Shown one piece after another: positions 1 to 6,330 of a DNA stretch of 6,503 bases. Within the stretch, counting starts at the first letter, position 1, and each line of letters starts with the position of its first letter. The translations under genes were made by a program, and so were the position numbers. Source of the stretch: Nitratiruptor sp. (GTDB lineage Bacteria; Campylobacterota; Campylobacteria; Campylobacterales; Nitratiruptoraceae); contig WGAX01000172.1 in NCBI GenBank assembly GCA_015494595.1, positions 1 through 6,503 of the forward strand. Direction: 5' to 3'. The notes under the pieces are model-generated. The model had not been told where the DNA came from. It was given only the letters and a program-made list of their open reading frames with translations, and did not search any database.

Positions 1-736
1 TACCCACTTCATAGATGTTTTTAGCAACAATATCTGGCTTGAAGCCCAGCTTTGGCAAAATCTCCTGCTCACTCTTAAACTTGCCACTTAGCACAAATGC
101 CGTTTGCATACCAAGCTTGGCAGCCCCTATTAAGTCCCCTTGCACATCATCGCTAATAATCATCACCTCATCAAATTTCCCCCCAACTCTTTGTAAAGCT
201 TTAGTAAAAAAGAGTTTGGAGGGCTTGCCAACCACCTCATACCCCACTCCCGTCGCATACGCAAACATCGCTAAAAGCGCTCCAACTGCAGGGTAGCGTC
301 TGGAGTTTTTTACATACAAAGAGCTCTGGTGCATTCCATAGAGTTTGGCACCCTTTAGCAAAAACTCATCAATATCTGCAAACTCCTCAAAAGTGTAATT
401 AGATTTTACACTAAGCACCACCGCTTGAGGCAAAGTGTAATCTAGCTCATACCCTAAAGCTTTGATATTATCTATAAACTCCTCTACCCCATACGCTGCT
501 ACTCTTTTTTGTTGTAATACCTCTTTTAATACCATTAAGGGATCGATATAGTTGCTAATCTCAAAGCCTAAATTCTGTAAATAGCATAAAAAGTCTCTCT
601 GTTTTGTGTTGTTGGTAATAACAATATAGGGAACCTGCTTTTTATTTAAAGCCTTAATAAACTCAATTGCACCCTCTATTGGCTTTTTCTCTTTATCATC
701 TATAAGCGTGCCTTGCACATCGATAAAAAACTTCAC
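1..736 (-). CDS. HAD superfamily hydrolase, NagD-like (subfamily IIA), C-terminus cut off by window edge
   Basis: I translated this frame by hand from a GTG at 736-734; it stays open for 245 codons and leaves the window. It begins MKFFIDVQGTLIDD. HAD motifs are visible in order: motif I with nucleophile D6, motif II T41-N42 in VITNNT, motif III lysine K171 in VGKPS, and motif IV around D196, D197 and D201. The region between motifs II and III fits the cap of the NagD/IIA class, whose members are usually about 250-280 residues, so only a short C-terminal part should be missing. The acid/base residue two after the nucleophile, normally Asp, is Gln (Q8). The substrate is unknown. The start overlaps the lysA stop (GTGA), with a TAAGG Shine-Dalgarno 8 bases upstream, so translation is probably coupled to lysA. 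From memory, Cj0315 of C. jejuni holds the same position after lysA. Family assignment is firm; phosphatase activity is not. Confidence 0.88.
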   Translation of the reverse strand, partial: MKFFIDVQGTLIDDKEKKPIEGAIEFIKALNKKQVPYIVITNNTKQRDFLCYLQNLGFEISNYIDPLMVLKEVLQQKRVAAYGVEEFIDNIKALGYELDYTLPQAVVLSVKSNYTFEEFADIDEFLLKGAKLYGMHQSSLYVKNSRRYPAVGALLAMFAYATGVGYEVVGKPSKLFFTKALQRVGGKFDEVMIISDDVQGDLIGAAKLGMQTAFVLSGKFKSEQEILPKLGFKPDIVAKNIYEVG

Positions 737-1935
737 ACCAAAAACCTTACCTCTTTTTCAATAATATACTCAAAGCTCTCTCTTTCTCGAATAAGCCTAC
801 TTTTTCCATTTTGCACAGCCACCTCTGCTGGACGAGGGCGAGTATTGTAGTTGCTAGCCATCACAAAGCCGTATGCCCCAGCACTCTTTACCACCACTAT
901 ATCGCCTGGCTCAGTGGGGGGCAGGAGTCTATCTTTTGCAAAGAAATCTCCACTCTCACAAACTGGTCCTACTACATCGGCCTTGGATTTTGGCTCATCT
1001 TTGCCAACCACCTCTATTTCATGGTAGGCGTTATACAGACTTGGCCTTAGCAGATCATTCATCGCTCCATCAACAATAATAAATCGCTTACTGCCGCTTC
1101 TTTTCTCATATAAAACCCTTGTCAAAAAGACTCCCGCATTGCCTACAATAAAGCGTCCGGGCTCGCAGACTATAGTTACATCCGTGCCTTTAAGCGTTGC
1201 TAGGATTGCTTGGGCATAATCGTATGGCTCAATTGTTTTCTCATCTTTATAGACTATACCAAGTCCTCCGCCCACATCAAAAAATTTAATTGGGATCTCA
1301 ACTTTTAAAAGAGCTCTTAGAAGCTCGGCAACAATAGCACTAGCCTCTTTAATTGGCTCAAGCTCAGTAAGCTGGCTTCCTATATGAAAATGGATTCCTA
1401 CCGCCTCTAAGTAAGGAGATTTTTTGGTATGAAGATAGAGTCTTTTGGCATCTTCAATCGCAATACCAAACTTATTCTCACTCAATCCCGTAGAGATGTA
1501 GGGATGAGTTTTGGGATCTATATTTGGATTGACACGAATACTGATTCTTGCTACTTTGCCAAGCTCTTTTGCAATACTTTCTAAGCGAAACAGCTCAGCT
1601 TCACTCTCCACATTGATAAAAAGAATATCTTTTTGCAGTGCTTCTAAAAGCTCATCATCCCTTTTACCTACACCGCTAAAAATGATTTTATAGTTTGGAA
1701 TGCCAGCTAGCAGCGCTCTTTTAATTTCACCAATACTCACACAATCTGCCCCACATCCAAGCTGTGCTAAATGTTTAAGAAGCGAAAGATTGGAGTTGGC
1801 TTTTACTGCATAAGCAATAAGCGATTTTCTAGCTTTAAAAGCATTTTTTATCCTGTAGTAATTGCTCTCAATTGCATCAAAATCGTATACATACAGAGGG
1901 GTATCATACTCTTTGACAAGCGCAGCATAATCCAT
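733..1935 (-). CDS. lysA: Diaminopimelate decarboxylase
   Basis: This cytoplasmic PLP enzyme decarboxylates meso-diaminopimelate to L-lysine, the last step of the DAP pathway. The 400-residue length is normal for the family (fold III: alanine-racemase-like barrel followed by a beta domain). The PLP lysine is K45 in YAVKANSN. HFHIGSQ (183-188) and the glycine-rich GGGLG (222-226) bind the cofactor, as does EPGR (258-261). The signature GPVCESGDFF holds catalytic C326, contributed to the partner active site in the dimer. VDGAMNDLLRPSLY (288-301) is also typical. AAGGA lies 5 bases before the ATG, which supports this start. The permease gene ends 37 bases upstream, and the TGA stop overlaps the GTG start of the HAD gene. 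Related decarboxylases act on carboxynorspermidine or arginine, but the CESGD context and length favour LysA. I see no truncation or missing residue. Confidence 0.97.
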   Translation of the reverse strand: MDYAALVKEYDTPLYVYDFDAIESNYYRIKNAFKARKSLIAYAVKANSNLSLLKHLAQLGCGADCVSIGEIKRALLAGIPNYKIIFSGVGKRDDELLEALQKDILFINVESEAELFRLESIAKELGKVARISIRVNPNIDPKTHPYISTGLSENKFGIAIEDAKRLYLHTKKSPYLEAVGIHFHIGSQLTELEPIKEASAIVAELLRALLKVEIPIKFFDVGGGLGIVYKDEKTIEPYDYAQAILATLKGTDVTIVCEPGRFIVGNAGVFLTRVLYEKRSGSKRFIIVDGAMNDLLRPSLYNAYHEIEVVGKDEPKSKADVVGPVCESGDFFAKDRLLPPTEPGDIVVVKSAGAYGFVMASNYNTRPRPAEVAVQNGKSRLIRERESFEYIIEKEVRFLV

Positions 1936-1956
1936 CTGCTTCCTTTTTTTGCCCCA

Positions 1957-1965
1957 ATATTAGCA
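1957..1965 (-). promoter_or_regulatory. Possible internal promoter for lysA (TGC TAATAT)
   Basis: On the minus strand the 37-base gap between the permease and lysA contains a T run, then TGC, then TAATAT (1962-1957). This resembles the extended -10 of Campylobacterota sigma70 promoters, which rely on T-rich upstream DNA rather than a -35 box. A transcript would start near 1950 and have a leader of about 15 bases that just includes the Shine-Dalgarno. In AT-rich DNA such matches arise by chance, so this is a weak call. Confidence 0.3.
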
Positions 1966-1972
1966 AAATTTT

Positions 1973-3004
1973 TTAGAATTTCTTATAAAGCCAAAATGCT
2001 ATAACACCCAGCAGCACAATTGGAACAGCAATGGCTACCTCTGCATAGAGCACTCCACTAAAAGAGAGTTTAACAAGAGTAAAGAGTATTCCCCACAAGA
2101 GCAGTGTAATTACAATAGCACTAAAACTAAAAAGATTAAGATTTGCCAATCTGCTACTTACAGGAACAAAATAAAAGATAATAATCATCAAAAACGGAGC
2201 AAAGAAAGGATAAAAAAGATGGTAAAAGATTAAAGCTTTAATCCTTTTGGTATCAATCTGCTGCCTTTCAAAAAGTTTCAAAGCATACAAAGCATCCAGT
2301 AAAGAGATATTTGTTTTCCCCTCGTAGACTGAATCCAAAATCTTTGGCTTATACCCTTGCAAAGTATCAATATTGCGATGCTTGACTATAATATGATCAA
2401 ATCTTTTTTGTATAATAGTAGCATTTGGTAGATGCCAATACTCTTTTGCAAACCATGCCTCTTTCGCATATACAATTTTACGCAAATCATTATCTTTGGT
2501 TTCAAAAATGCGAACATTCTCTGCTTTTTGCTCTAAAGGGATCAGCTTTTCAAAATAGACATAGGCATTCTCATACTTAAAAAAGAGATTTTTTGTAGCA
2601 TTGATCAAAGAGTTGTACTTTTTTATATTATCCGCATACTCTCCTGCGTAGGTAAAAGATGTCAAATGCAAAAAAATGTAAATAGTCGTTAAAATAGTAG
2701 CAGTAATAAAGAGGGGAAAAATAACATCACGCTTGCTATATCCTAAAGCATAAAATGCTACAAGCTCATTAGAGCGAATAAGAGCAATTTTCATTCCAAT
2801 CATTGCAAAAACTAAGGAGATGGGAAAGAGCAGATCTATCCCATTCATCGTCTTAAACACAATATAGAGCACCTGTAAGTTAGCAGAGGGGGGAAGTTTC
2901 TTAAAAACTTGCAAAAAGTCAAGCCCTACAAAAAAGAGTACAAGAGCAAAGAGAATAGAGAAAAAATATTTAAGATAGAGCCGAATAATATACTTTCTTG
3001 CCAT
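1973..3004 (-). CDS. LptF/LptG (YjgP/YjgQ) family LPS-export permease, LptG-like
   Basis: This is an inner-membrane permease of the LptB2FG complex, which extracts lipopolysaccharide from the inner membrane and passes it to the LptC/LptA bridge. The 343 residues show the family layout: three N-terminal membrane helices (about 14-34, 55-76 and 95-115), a periplasmic beta-jellyroll region (about 117-255), and three C-terminal helices (about 258-280, 290-312 and 321-340). The segment RSNELVAFYALGYSKRDV (77-94) matches the cytoplasmic coupling helix that contacts the LptB ATPase. KYENAYVYF and the following VRIFET are typical of the periplasmic domain. The ATG has AGAGG 4 bases upstream. It sits 34 bases after pth and 37 before lysA, the same position as Cj0313 and HP1498 (from memory). 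The family is clear; choosing LptG over LptF from sequence alone is less certain, so I give no symbol. Confidence 0.9.
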   Translation of the reverse strand: MARKYIIRLYLKYFFSILFALVLFFVGLDFLQVFKKLPPSANLQVLYIVFKTMNGIDLLFPISLVFAMIGMKIALIRSNELVAFYALGYSKRDVIFPLFITATILTTIYIFLHLTSFTYAGEYADNIKKYNSLINATKNLFFKYENAYVYFEKLIPLEQKAENVRIFETKDNDLRKIVYAKEAWFAKEYWHLPNATIIQKRFDHIIVKHRNIDTLQGYKPKILDSVYEGKTNISLLDALYALKLFERQQIDTKRIKALIFYHLFYPFFAPFLMIIIFYFVPVSSRLANLNLFSFSAIVITLLLWGILFTLVKLSFSGVLYAEVAIAVPIVLLGVIAFWLYKKF

Positions 3005-3022
3005 TATGCCTCTTTTTCATTG

Positions 3023-3031
3023 ATTGTAGCA
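3023..3031 (-). promoter_or_regulatory. Possible internal promoter before the permease gene (TGC TACAAT)
   Basis: In the 34-base gap after pth, the minus strand reads TTTTTTGC followed by TACAAT (3028-3023). That is an extended -10 box behind a T-tract, as expected for Campylobacterota sigma70 promoters. No -35 box is evident, which is normal for that group. The start point would fall near 3016, giving a leader of only about 12 bases that just includes the AGAGG Shine-Dalgarno. The match is good but unproven, and readthrough from the rplY promoter is equally likely. Confidence 0.4.
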
Positions 3032-3038
3032 AAAAACT

Positions 3039-3605
3039 CTATCTACAAGGAAGCGCTTTTTGGGAGTAGTTGGCTTTTACATACTCTAAAGGGTGTTTTG
3101 TAAGTGCCAAAGCAGCTTTAGCAGCTCTTTTTATCACCGGCTTAATACACACAAACTCCTCTTTGCTAAAATCACTTAAAACATAACCAATAACTTCCTC
3201 TTTTGTTGAGGGTCTACCAATACCAAAACGCACTCGCACATACTCATTGCCAATAGCAGCATCAATCGATTTGAGTCCATTATGCCCCCCACTGCTACCG
3301 CCTCTTTTAAATCGCAGCACCCCAAGAGCTAAATCTAAATCATCGTGAATAACAATTATATTTTCTATGGGAATTTTATAGAAGTTTTTTACAGCAGCTA
3401 CACTCTCTCCACTTCTATTCATATAGGTAGCAGGTTTAAGTAAAAAAATAGTATTAAAACGGAAAAGCTCCCCTTTAAAGGAGCTTTTAGAGATTTTTAT
3501 AGCCTCAATTTGAGAGAGGATCTCATCTACAACCATAAAACCGACATTGTGCCGGTTGTTGGCATATTTGGCTCCGGGATTGCCAAGCCCTACAATCAGA
3601 TGCAT
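3039..3605 (-). CDS. pth: Peptidyl-tRNA hydrolase
   Basis: This cytoplasmic enzyme cleaves the ester bond of peptidyl-tRNAs that drop off the ribosome, recycling tRNA; it is normally essential. The 188-residue length is standard for bacterial Pth. The N-terminus MHLIVGLGNPG is the family signature. Catalytic H19 lies in NRHNVGF. N9, N63 (in TYMNRSG), D88 (in VIHDDLDL) and N109 (in SSGGHNGL) correspond to conserved active-site and tRNA-contact residues. Its ATG shares its first base with the TAA stop of rplY (TAATG). There is no convincing Shine-Dalgarno just upstream, so translation probably depends on ribosomes finishing rplY. Pairing with rplY is common in bacteria and fits the translation role. 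An inverted repeat covers codons 40-48 (separate entry). No active-site residue is missing. Confidence 0.98.
   Translation of the reverse strand: MHLIVGLGNPGAKYANNRHNVGFMVVDEILSQIEAIKISKSSFKGELFRFNTIFLLKPATYMNRSGESVAAVKNFYKIPIENIIVIHDDLDLALGVLRFKRGGSSGGHNGLKSIDAAIGNEYVRVRFGIGRPSTKEEVIGYVLSDFSKEEFVCIKPVIKRAAKAALALTKHPLEYVKANYSQKALPCR
3463..3488 (-). repeat. Perfect 9-bp inverted repeat inside pth
   Basis: AAAAGCTCC (3463-3471) and GGAGCTTTT (3480-3488) are perfectly complementary around an 8-base loop. In the minus-strand transcript the hairpin is followed by CCGTTTT, so it resembles a weak intrinsic terminator; on the plus strand it is followed by AGAGATTTTT. It lies wholly in codons 40-48 of pth (KSSFKGELF), so it may be only a result of codon choice. 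I see the structure directly; any function is inference. Confidence 0.45.
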
Positions 3606-3607
3606 TA
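3603..3607 (-). promoter_or_regulatory. TAATG stop/start junction coupling rplY to pth
   Basis: The rplY stop TAA (3607-3605) and the pth start ATG (3605-3603) share one A. The bases just upstream on the coding strand read AAAGCTAAG, with no good match to the anti-Shine-Dalgarno; the nearest purine run, AGGGG, is too far away. Termination-reinitiation is the likely way pth is translated, which would tie Pth level to L25 synthesis. Confidence 0.6.
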
Positions 3608-4141
3608 CTTAGCTTTAACAACCCCTACAACTGCAACCCTATCAGGTGTCATATGCTCAACACCTTCAGGCAGCTCAATATCACGAATCAAAATCGCATC
3701 GCCCACATCAAGCTTTGAGACATCAAGCGTAATGCTATCAGGAATATTTTCAATAGCGCCTTTTACCTTGATTCTTCGTTTTGATACAACAAGAACCCCT
3801 TTATTTTTGAGTCCAATAGGTGTACCCACAGTTTTAATTGGTACCATATAGTAAGTAACTACACCAGGCTGTGCTACCATCAAATCAACATGCACAAGAT
3901 CGTATGTAACAGGATCTTTTTGATACTCCTGCACTACCACTTGCAACTCTTGATCACCAACCTTGACAGGAAAAGCGAGCTTCTCTTTATGTCTTACAGC
4001 CCGGATAAAATCTCCCTTTTTAAAAGCTGCATTAATATTATCAAACCCTTTTCCATAGATATTGGCAATGAGATAACCATCCCGTCTTAGCGCTTTTGCA
4101 GCACTTTTGCCGGTACTCTCTCTAACAATGCCTTCTAACAT
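3605..4141 (-). CDS. rplY: 50S ribosomal protein L25, long CTC/TL5 form
   Basis: L25 binds 5S rRNA in the central protuberance of the large ribosomal subunit. The 178 residues form the two-domain CTC type: an N-terminal L25 domain (about 1-90), beginning MLEGIVRES and containing the hallmark QEYQKDPVTYDLVHVDLM (91-108), and a C-terminal TL5-like beta domain (about 110-175) that includes PIGLKNKGVLVV and ends near DRVAVVGVVKAK. It is therefore longer than the single-domain E. coli L25 (about 94 residues). The ATG has AAGGA 6 bases upstream, and a promoter with TATAAT lies about 33 bases upstream, so this is probably the first gene of the rplY-pth-permease-lysA-HAD operon. It overlaps pth by one base. 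In Gram-positive bacteria the homologue Ctc is a general stress protein; a stress role here is not shown by the sequence. Confidence 0.97.
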   Translation of the reverse strand: MLEGIVRESTGKSAAKALRRDGYLIANIYGKGFDNINAAFKKGDFIRAVRHKEKLAFPVKVGDQELQVVVQEYQKDPVTYDLVHVDLMVAQPGVVTYYMVPIKTVGTPIGLKNKGVLVVSKRRIKVKGAIENIPDSITLDVSKLDVGDAILIRDIELPEGVEHMTPDRVAVVGVVKAK

Positions 4142-4173
4142 CTCTCATCCTTACTAAAAATTTATAGGCGCTA

Positions 4174-4183
4174 ATTATAGCCA
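4174..4183 (-). promoter_or_regulatory. Sigma70-type promoter for rplY (TTTTTTGGC TATAAT)
   Basis: The 56-base gap between pilT and rplY, the longest in the window, carries a perfect TATAAT on the minus strand (4179-4174) behind TTTTTTGGC, with A/T tracts further upstream reaching the end of pilT. This suits Campylobacterota sigma70 promoters, which use a -10 with T-rich upstream DNA and no strict -35. The predicted start near 4167 gives a leader of about 26 bases with AAGGA in the right place. A TATAAA at 4166-4161 is a poorer alternative. I see no terminator for pilT in this gap, so readthrough is also possible. Confidence 0.55.
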
Positions 4184-4197
4184 AAAAAGTTTTGTTT

Positions 4198-5352
4198 TTA
4201 CTTAAGTTTAAGCTCTATTACTCCATCATCTTCACCAACCAATTGACTCTGCTTCTCATCATCATGATTTTTTAACATCAAGGCCAAATCGGATTTAGAT
4301 GTGGCATTTTGTAACGCCTCCTCTTTATCAATCACCCCCTCTTTATAGAGCTGCAAGAGAGCTTGATTAAATGACTGCATCCCATACACACCCCCCTCCT
4401 CTATAGCATCTGCAATGTTACTCTCCTCATTATCTTGAATCAAAGAGGCGATACGCTCTGTTTTAAAGAGAATCTCTAGGGCTGCCCTTCTACCTCCCTC
4501 TTTGGTTTTAATCAATCTTTGCGAGACAATCGCTTCTAATACAGAGGCTAAAATGATTCTGATACGATTTTGCTCTGCTGCAGGAAAAACAGAGATAATT
4601 CTGTTTATTGTCTCTTTAGCATCGAGAGTATGGAGAGTAGAAAAGACCAAATGCCCCGTCTCTGCTGCATGCAGAGCCATCTCAATTGTCTCTAAATCCC
4701 GCATCTCACCAACCACAATGATATCCGGATCCTCTCTCAAAGCTGCACGCAATGCTCTTGCATAGGAAGGAGTATCTTGTCCTAGGCTTCTTTGATTAAT
4801 GATACAATTAATATTTTGGTGGACAAACTCGACTGGATCCTCTATAGTAATAATATGCTCAGCCCTATTTTTGTTAATCTCATGTAAGATAGCTGCCATT
4901 GTGGTAGATTTACCACTTCCTGTAATCCCCGTAACTAATACTAAACCCCTTTTTAGTTGCGTTATCTTTTTGACTGAAGAGGGAAGATGTAGCTCTTCAA
5001 TAGTCTTAATCTTTGTTGGAATAGTACGAAAGACTGCAGAAACACCATCAATTTGAAAAAAGATGTTGACACGAAAACGGTATTTATCATTCAAAGAGAA
5101 GATCAGATCCACATCTTTATTCTCTACAAGCTCATTAAACCTGCTTTTAAGCAACTCCTTAGCTAGTAAAAGAGCATCATCCTTTGAGACAACAATTTTA
5201 CTAAAAGGGATAATATCGCCCTGTATTCTTGCATAAACCGGCGCATTTGCTTTGATATGCAGATCGCTCCCATCAAATTTGACAAGCTCGTTAAGATAGT
5301 ATTTTAAAAATTTTGTCATCCTAAAATCGTGCGTTGTAGGATCTAAAGCCAT
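4198..5352 (-). CDS. pilT: PilT/PilU-family type IV pilus retraction ATPase
   Basis: This is a hexameric secretion-type ATPase at the inner-membrane base of type IV pili, powering pilus retraction (twitching, adhesion, DNA uptake). The 384 residues comprise an N-terminal PAS-like domain (about 12-115, with GSDLHIK at 28-34) and a RecA-like core. Walker A is GITGSGKST (142-150), the Asp box is ITIEDPVEF (168-176), Walker B is DPDIIVVGEMRD (208-219), and the His box is AETGHLVFSTLHT (230-242). The AIRNLIRE motif typical of PilT is not recognisable; the C-terminal part (YGMQSFNQALLQLYKEG, then SKSDLALMLK) looks more like PilU. A charged tail of about 20 residues, rich in Asp and Glu, follows. 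The start shares one base with the tal stop (TAATG), and AGGAG lies 8 bases upstream; M12 has no properly spaced site. No other pilus genes are in the window. The family is certain; PilT versus PilU is open. Confidence 0.93.
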   Translation of the reverse strand: MALDPTTHDFRMTKFLKYYLNELVKFDGSDLHIKANAPVYARIQGDIIPFSKIVVSKDDALLLAKELLKSRFNELVENKDVDLIFSLNDKYRFRVNIFFQIDGVSAVFRTIPTKIKTIEELHLPSSVKKITQLKRGLVLVTGITGSGKSTTMAAILHEINKNRAEHIITIEDPVEFVHQNINCIINQRSLGQDTPSYARALRAALREDPDIIVVGEMRDLETIEMALHAAETGHLVFSTLHTLDAKETINRIISVFPAAEQNRIRIILASVLEAIVSQRLIKTKEGGRRAALEILFKTERIASLIQDNEESNIADAIEEGGVYGMQSFNQALLQLYKEGVIDKEEALQNATSKSDLALMLKNHDDEKQSQLVGEDDGVIELKLK

Positions 5353-6329
5353 TACTGCAACTCCTCTAAGATCTGCTCAAAAGCCTCAACAAAAGCTTGC
5401 AATCCCTCTTGCAGTAACTCATAATATACACTCTTCATATCGATCTCATTGGCTTTAAGCATTGCAAAAAATCTATCAATCTCCTCCTGCTCCATAGGAA
5501 GCTTTGGCCTCTTATCTCCCTCTTTCACAAACGCTTCAATCGTATGAATAGGAGCTGTATTGATACTTTTTGGCGCAACCAGCTCGCTAATGTAGTAGTG
5601 AGGAGGGTAGTTATCTCCTTTGACACCGGTGCTGGCAAAGAGAGCTTTGGTATTTGGAAGCTCTCGTTTTTTAATCATATTGTAAATTTTTGCTGCATTC
5701 ATAATGCCGACTCTGCCAACAGGCAGACCCTTTTGGCGCATAAGAGGATCAAGCTTTCTGTCAAAGCGGCTCACAAAGATACTAAGCACTGCATAGCTTT
5801 TACCCTTTTTAAAACCTCTCTCCAGAGCATCTAACACCTCTCTAGCTTGAGCAGGAGAAAAAATAAGAGTAGCATTGACATTGACCCCTTTGGCTACAAG
5901 CTCCTCAATAGCCTCAGCTCCAGCAGTTGTAGCTGGAACCTTAATCATTACATTCTCTTCCCCAATCGCCTCTACTAAGCGCATAGCCTCCTGTACAGTC
6001 CCACTTGCATCATCTGCCAATCTTGGATCTACTTCAATACTGACAAAACCATCATCACCCCTCTCATACAGAGGCTTAAGGATAGTAGCTGCTTTTTTAA
6101 TATCATAGATTGCCAAAGCTTCATACTTTTGTTTTGGATCTAGACCTTGAAGAGTTATCAACTGCTCTTTATAAGCAGGCGAGTTTAAGATAGCCTCCTT
6201 AAAAATAGCTGGGTTGCTGGTAGCTCCATTGATAATTCTTTGCTCAATTAGCTCCTGAAATTTCGTATCTAAAAACTCTCTTTCAATAAAATCTGCCCAC
6301 AGTGAAAACTCAATATCTGCTAAATACAT
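5352..6329 (-). CDS. tal: Transaldolase
   Basis: This cytoplasmic enzyme of the non-oxidative pentose phosphate pathway moves a dihydroxyacetone unit between sedoheptulose 7-phosphate and glyceraldehyde 3-phosphate. From the ATG at 6329 the protein has 325 residues, close to other Campylobacterota transaldolases. Its motifs fit the long bacterial (type 2) group: LWADFIE with D13, GATSNPAIF (35-43), E99 in SIEVDPR, and the Schiff-base lysine K130 in MIKVPATTAG, followed by SIFVSRFDRKLDP and ASTGVKGD. An in-frame TTG at 6350 would add seven residues (MENGGSR), but those codons overlap both the end of aat and the Shine-Dalgarno, so I chose the ATG. The gene starts one base after the aat stop and shares one base with pilT. 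No catalytic residue is missing. Confidence 0.96.
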   Translation of the reverse strand: MYLADIEFSLWADFIEREFLDTKFQELIEQRIINGATSNPAIFKEAILNSPAYKEQLITLQGLDPKQKYEALAIYDIKKAATILKPLYERGDDGFVSIEVDPRLADDASGTVQEAMRLVEAIGEENVMIKVPATTAGAEAIEELVAKGVNVNATLIFSPAQAREVLDALERGFKKGKSYAVLSIFVSRFDRKLDPLMRQKGLPVGRVGIMNAAKIYNMIKKRELPNTKALFASTGVKGDNYPPHYYISELVAPKSINTAPIHTIEAFVKEGDKRPKLPMEQEEIDRFFAMLKANEIDMKSVYYELLQEGLQAFVEAFEQILEELQ

Positions 6330-6330
6330 T

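Noticed and set aside
1942..1972. Hairpin TTTTGC...GCAAAA between the permease and lysA
   Set aside because: Six mostly A-T pairs around a loop of about ten bases with no following U-tract beyond chance; not a credible terminator or riboswitch, and the gap is too short for a lysine riboswitch.
3510..3851. Plus-strand open frame of 113 codons crossing the pth/rplY junction
   Set aside because: It lies antisense over two certain genes, has low-complexity Ser/Thr-rich composition typical of a shadow frame, and has no ribosome binding site that I can see. The same holds for other plus-strand frames, such as 15-296, 811-1050, 4502-4765 and 5544-5834.
4142..4197. Intrinsic terminator between pilT and rplY
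   Set aside because: The only pairing is a 3-bp GGC/GCC around an AT loop; it is too weak, and the same bases fit better as a promoter.
4660..4676. Inverted repeat CTCTGC-TGCAT-GCAGAG in pilT
   Set aside because: It encodes the conserved His-box region (HAAETGH), so the sequence is explained by protein constraint.
5919..5937. Inverted repeat TCCAGC-AGTTGTA-GCTGGA in tal
   Set aside because: Six pairs within codons after the active-site PATTAG segment, with no U-tract; expected by chance or codon choice.
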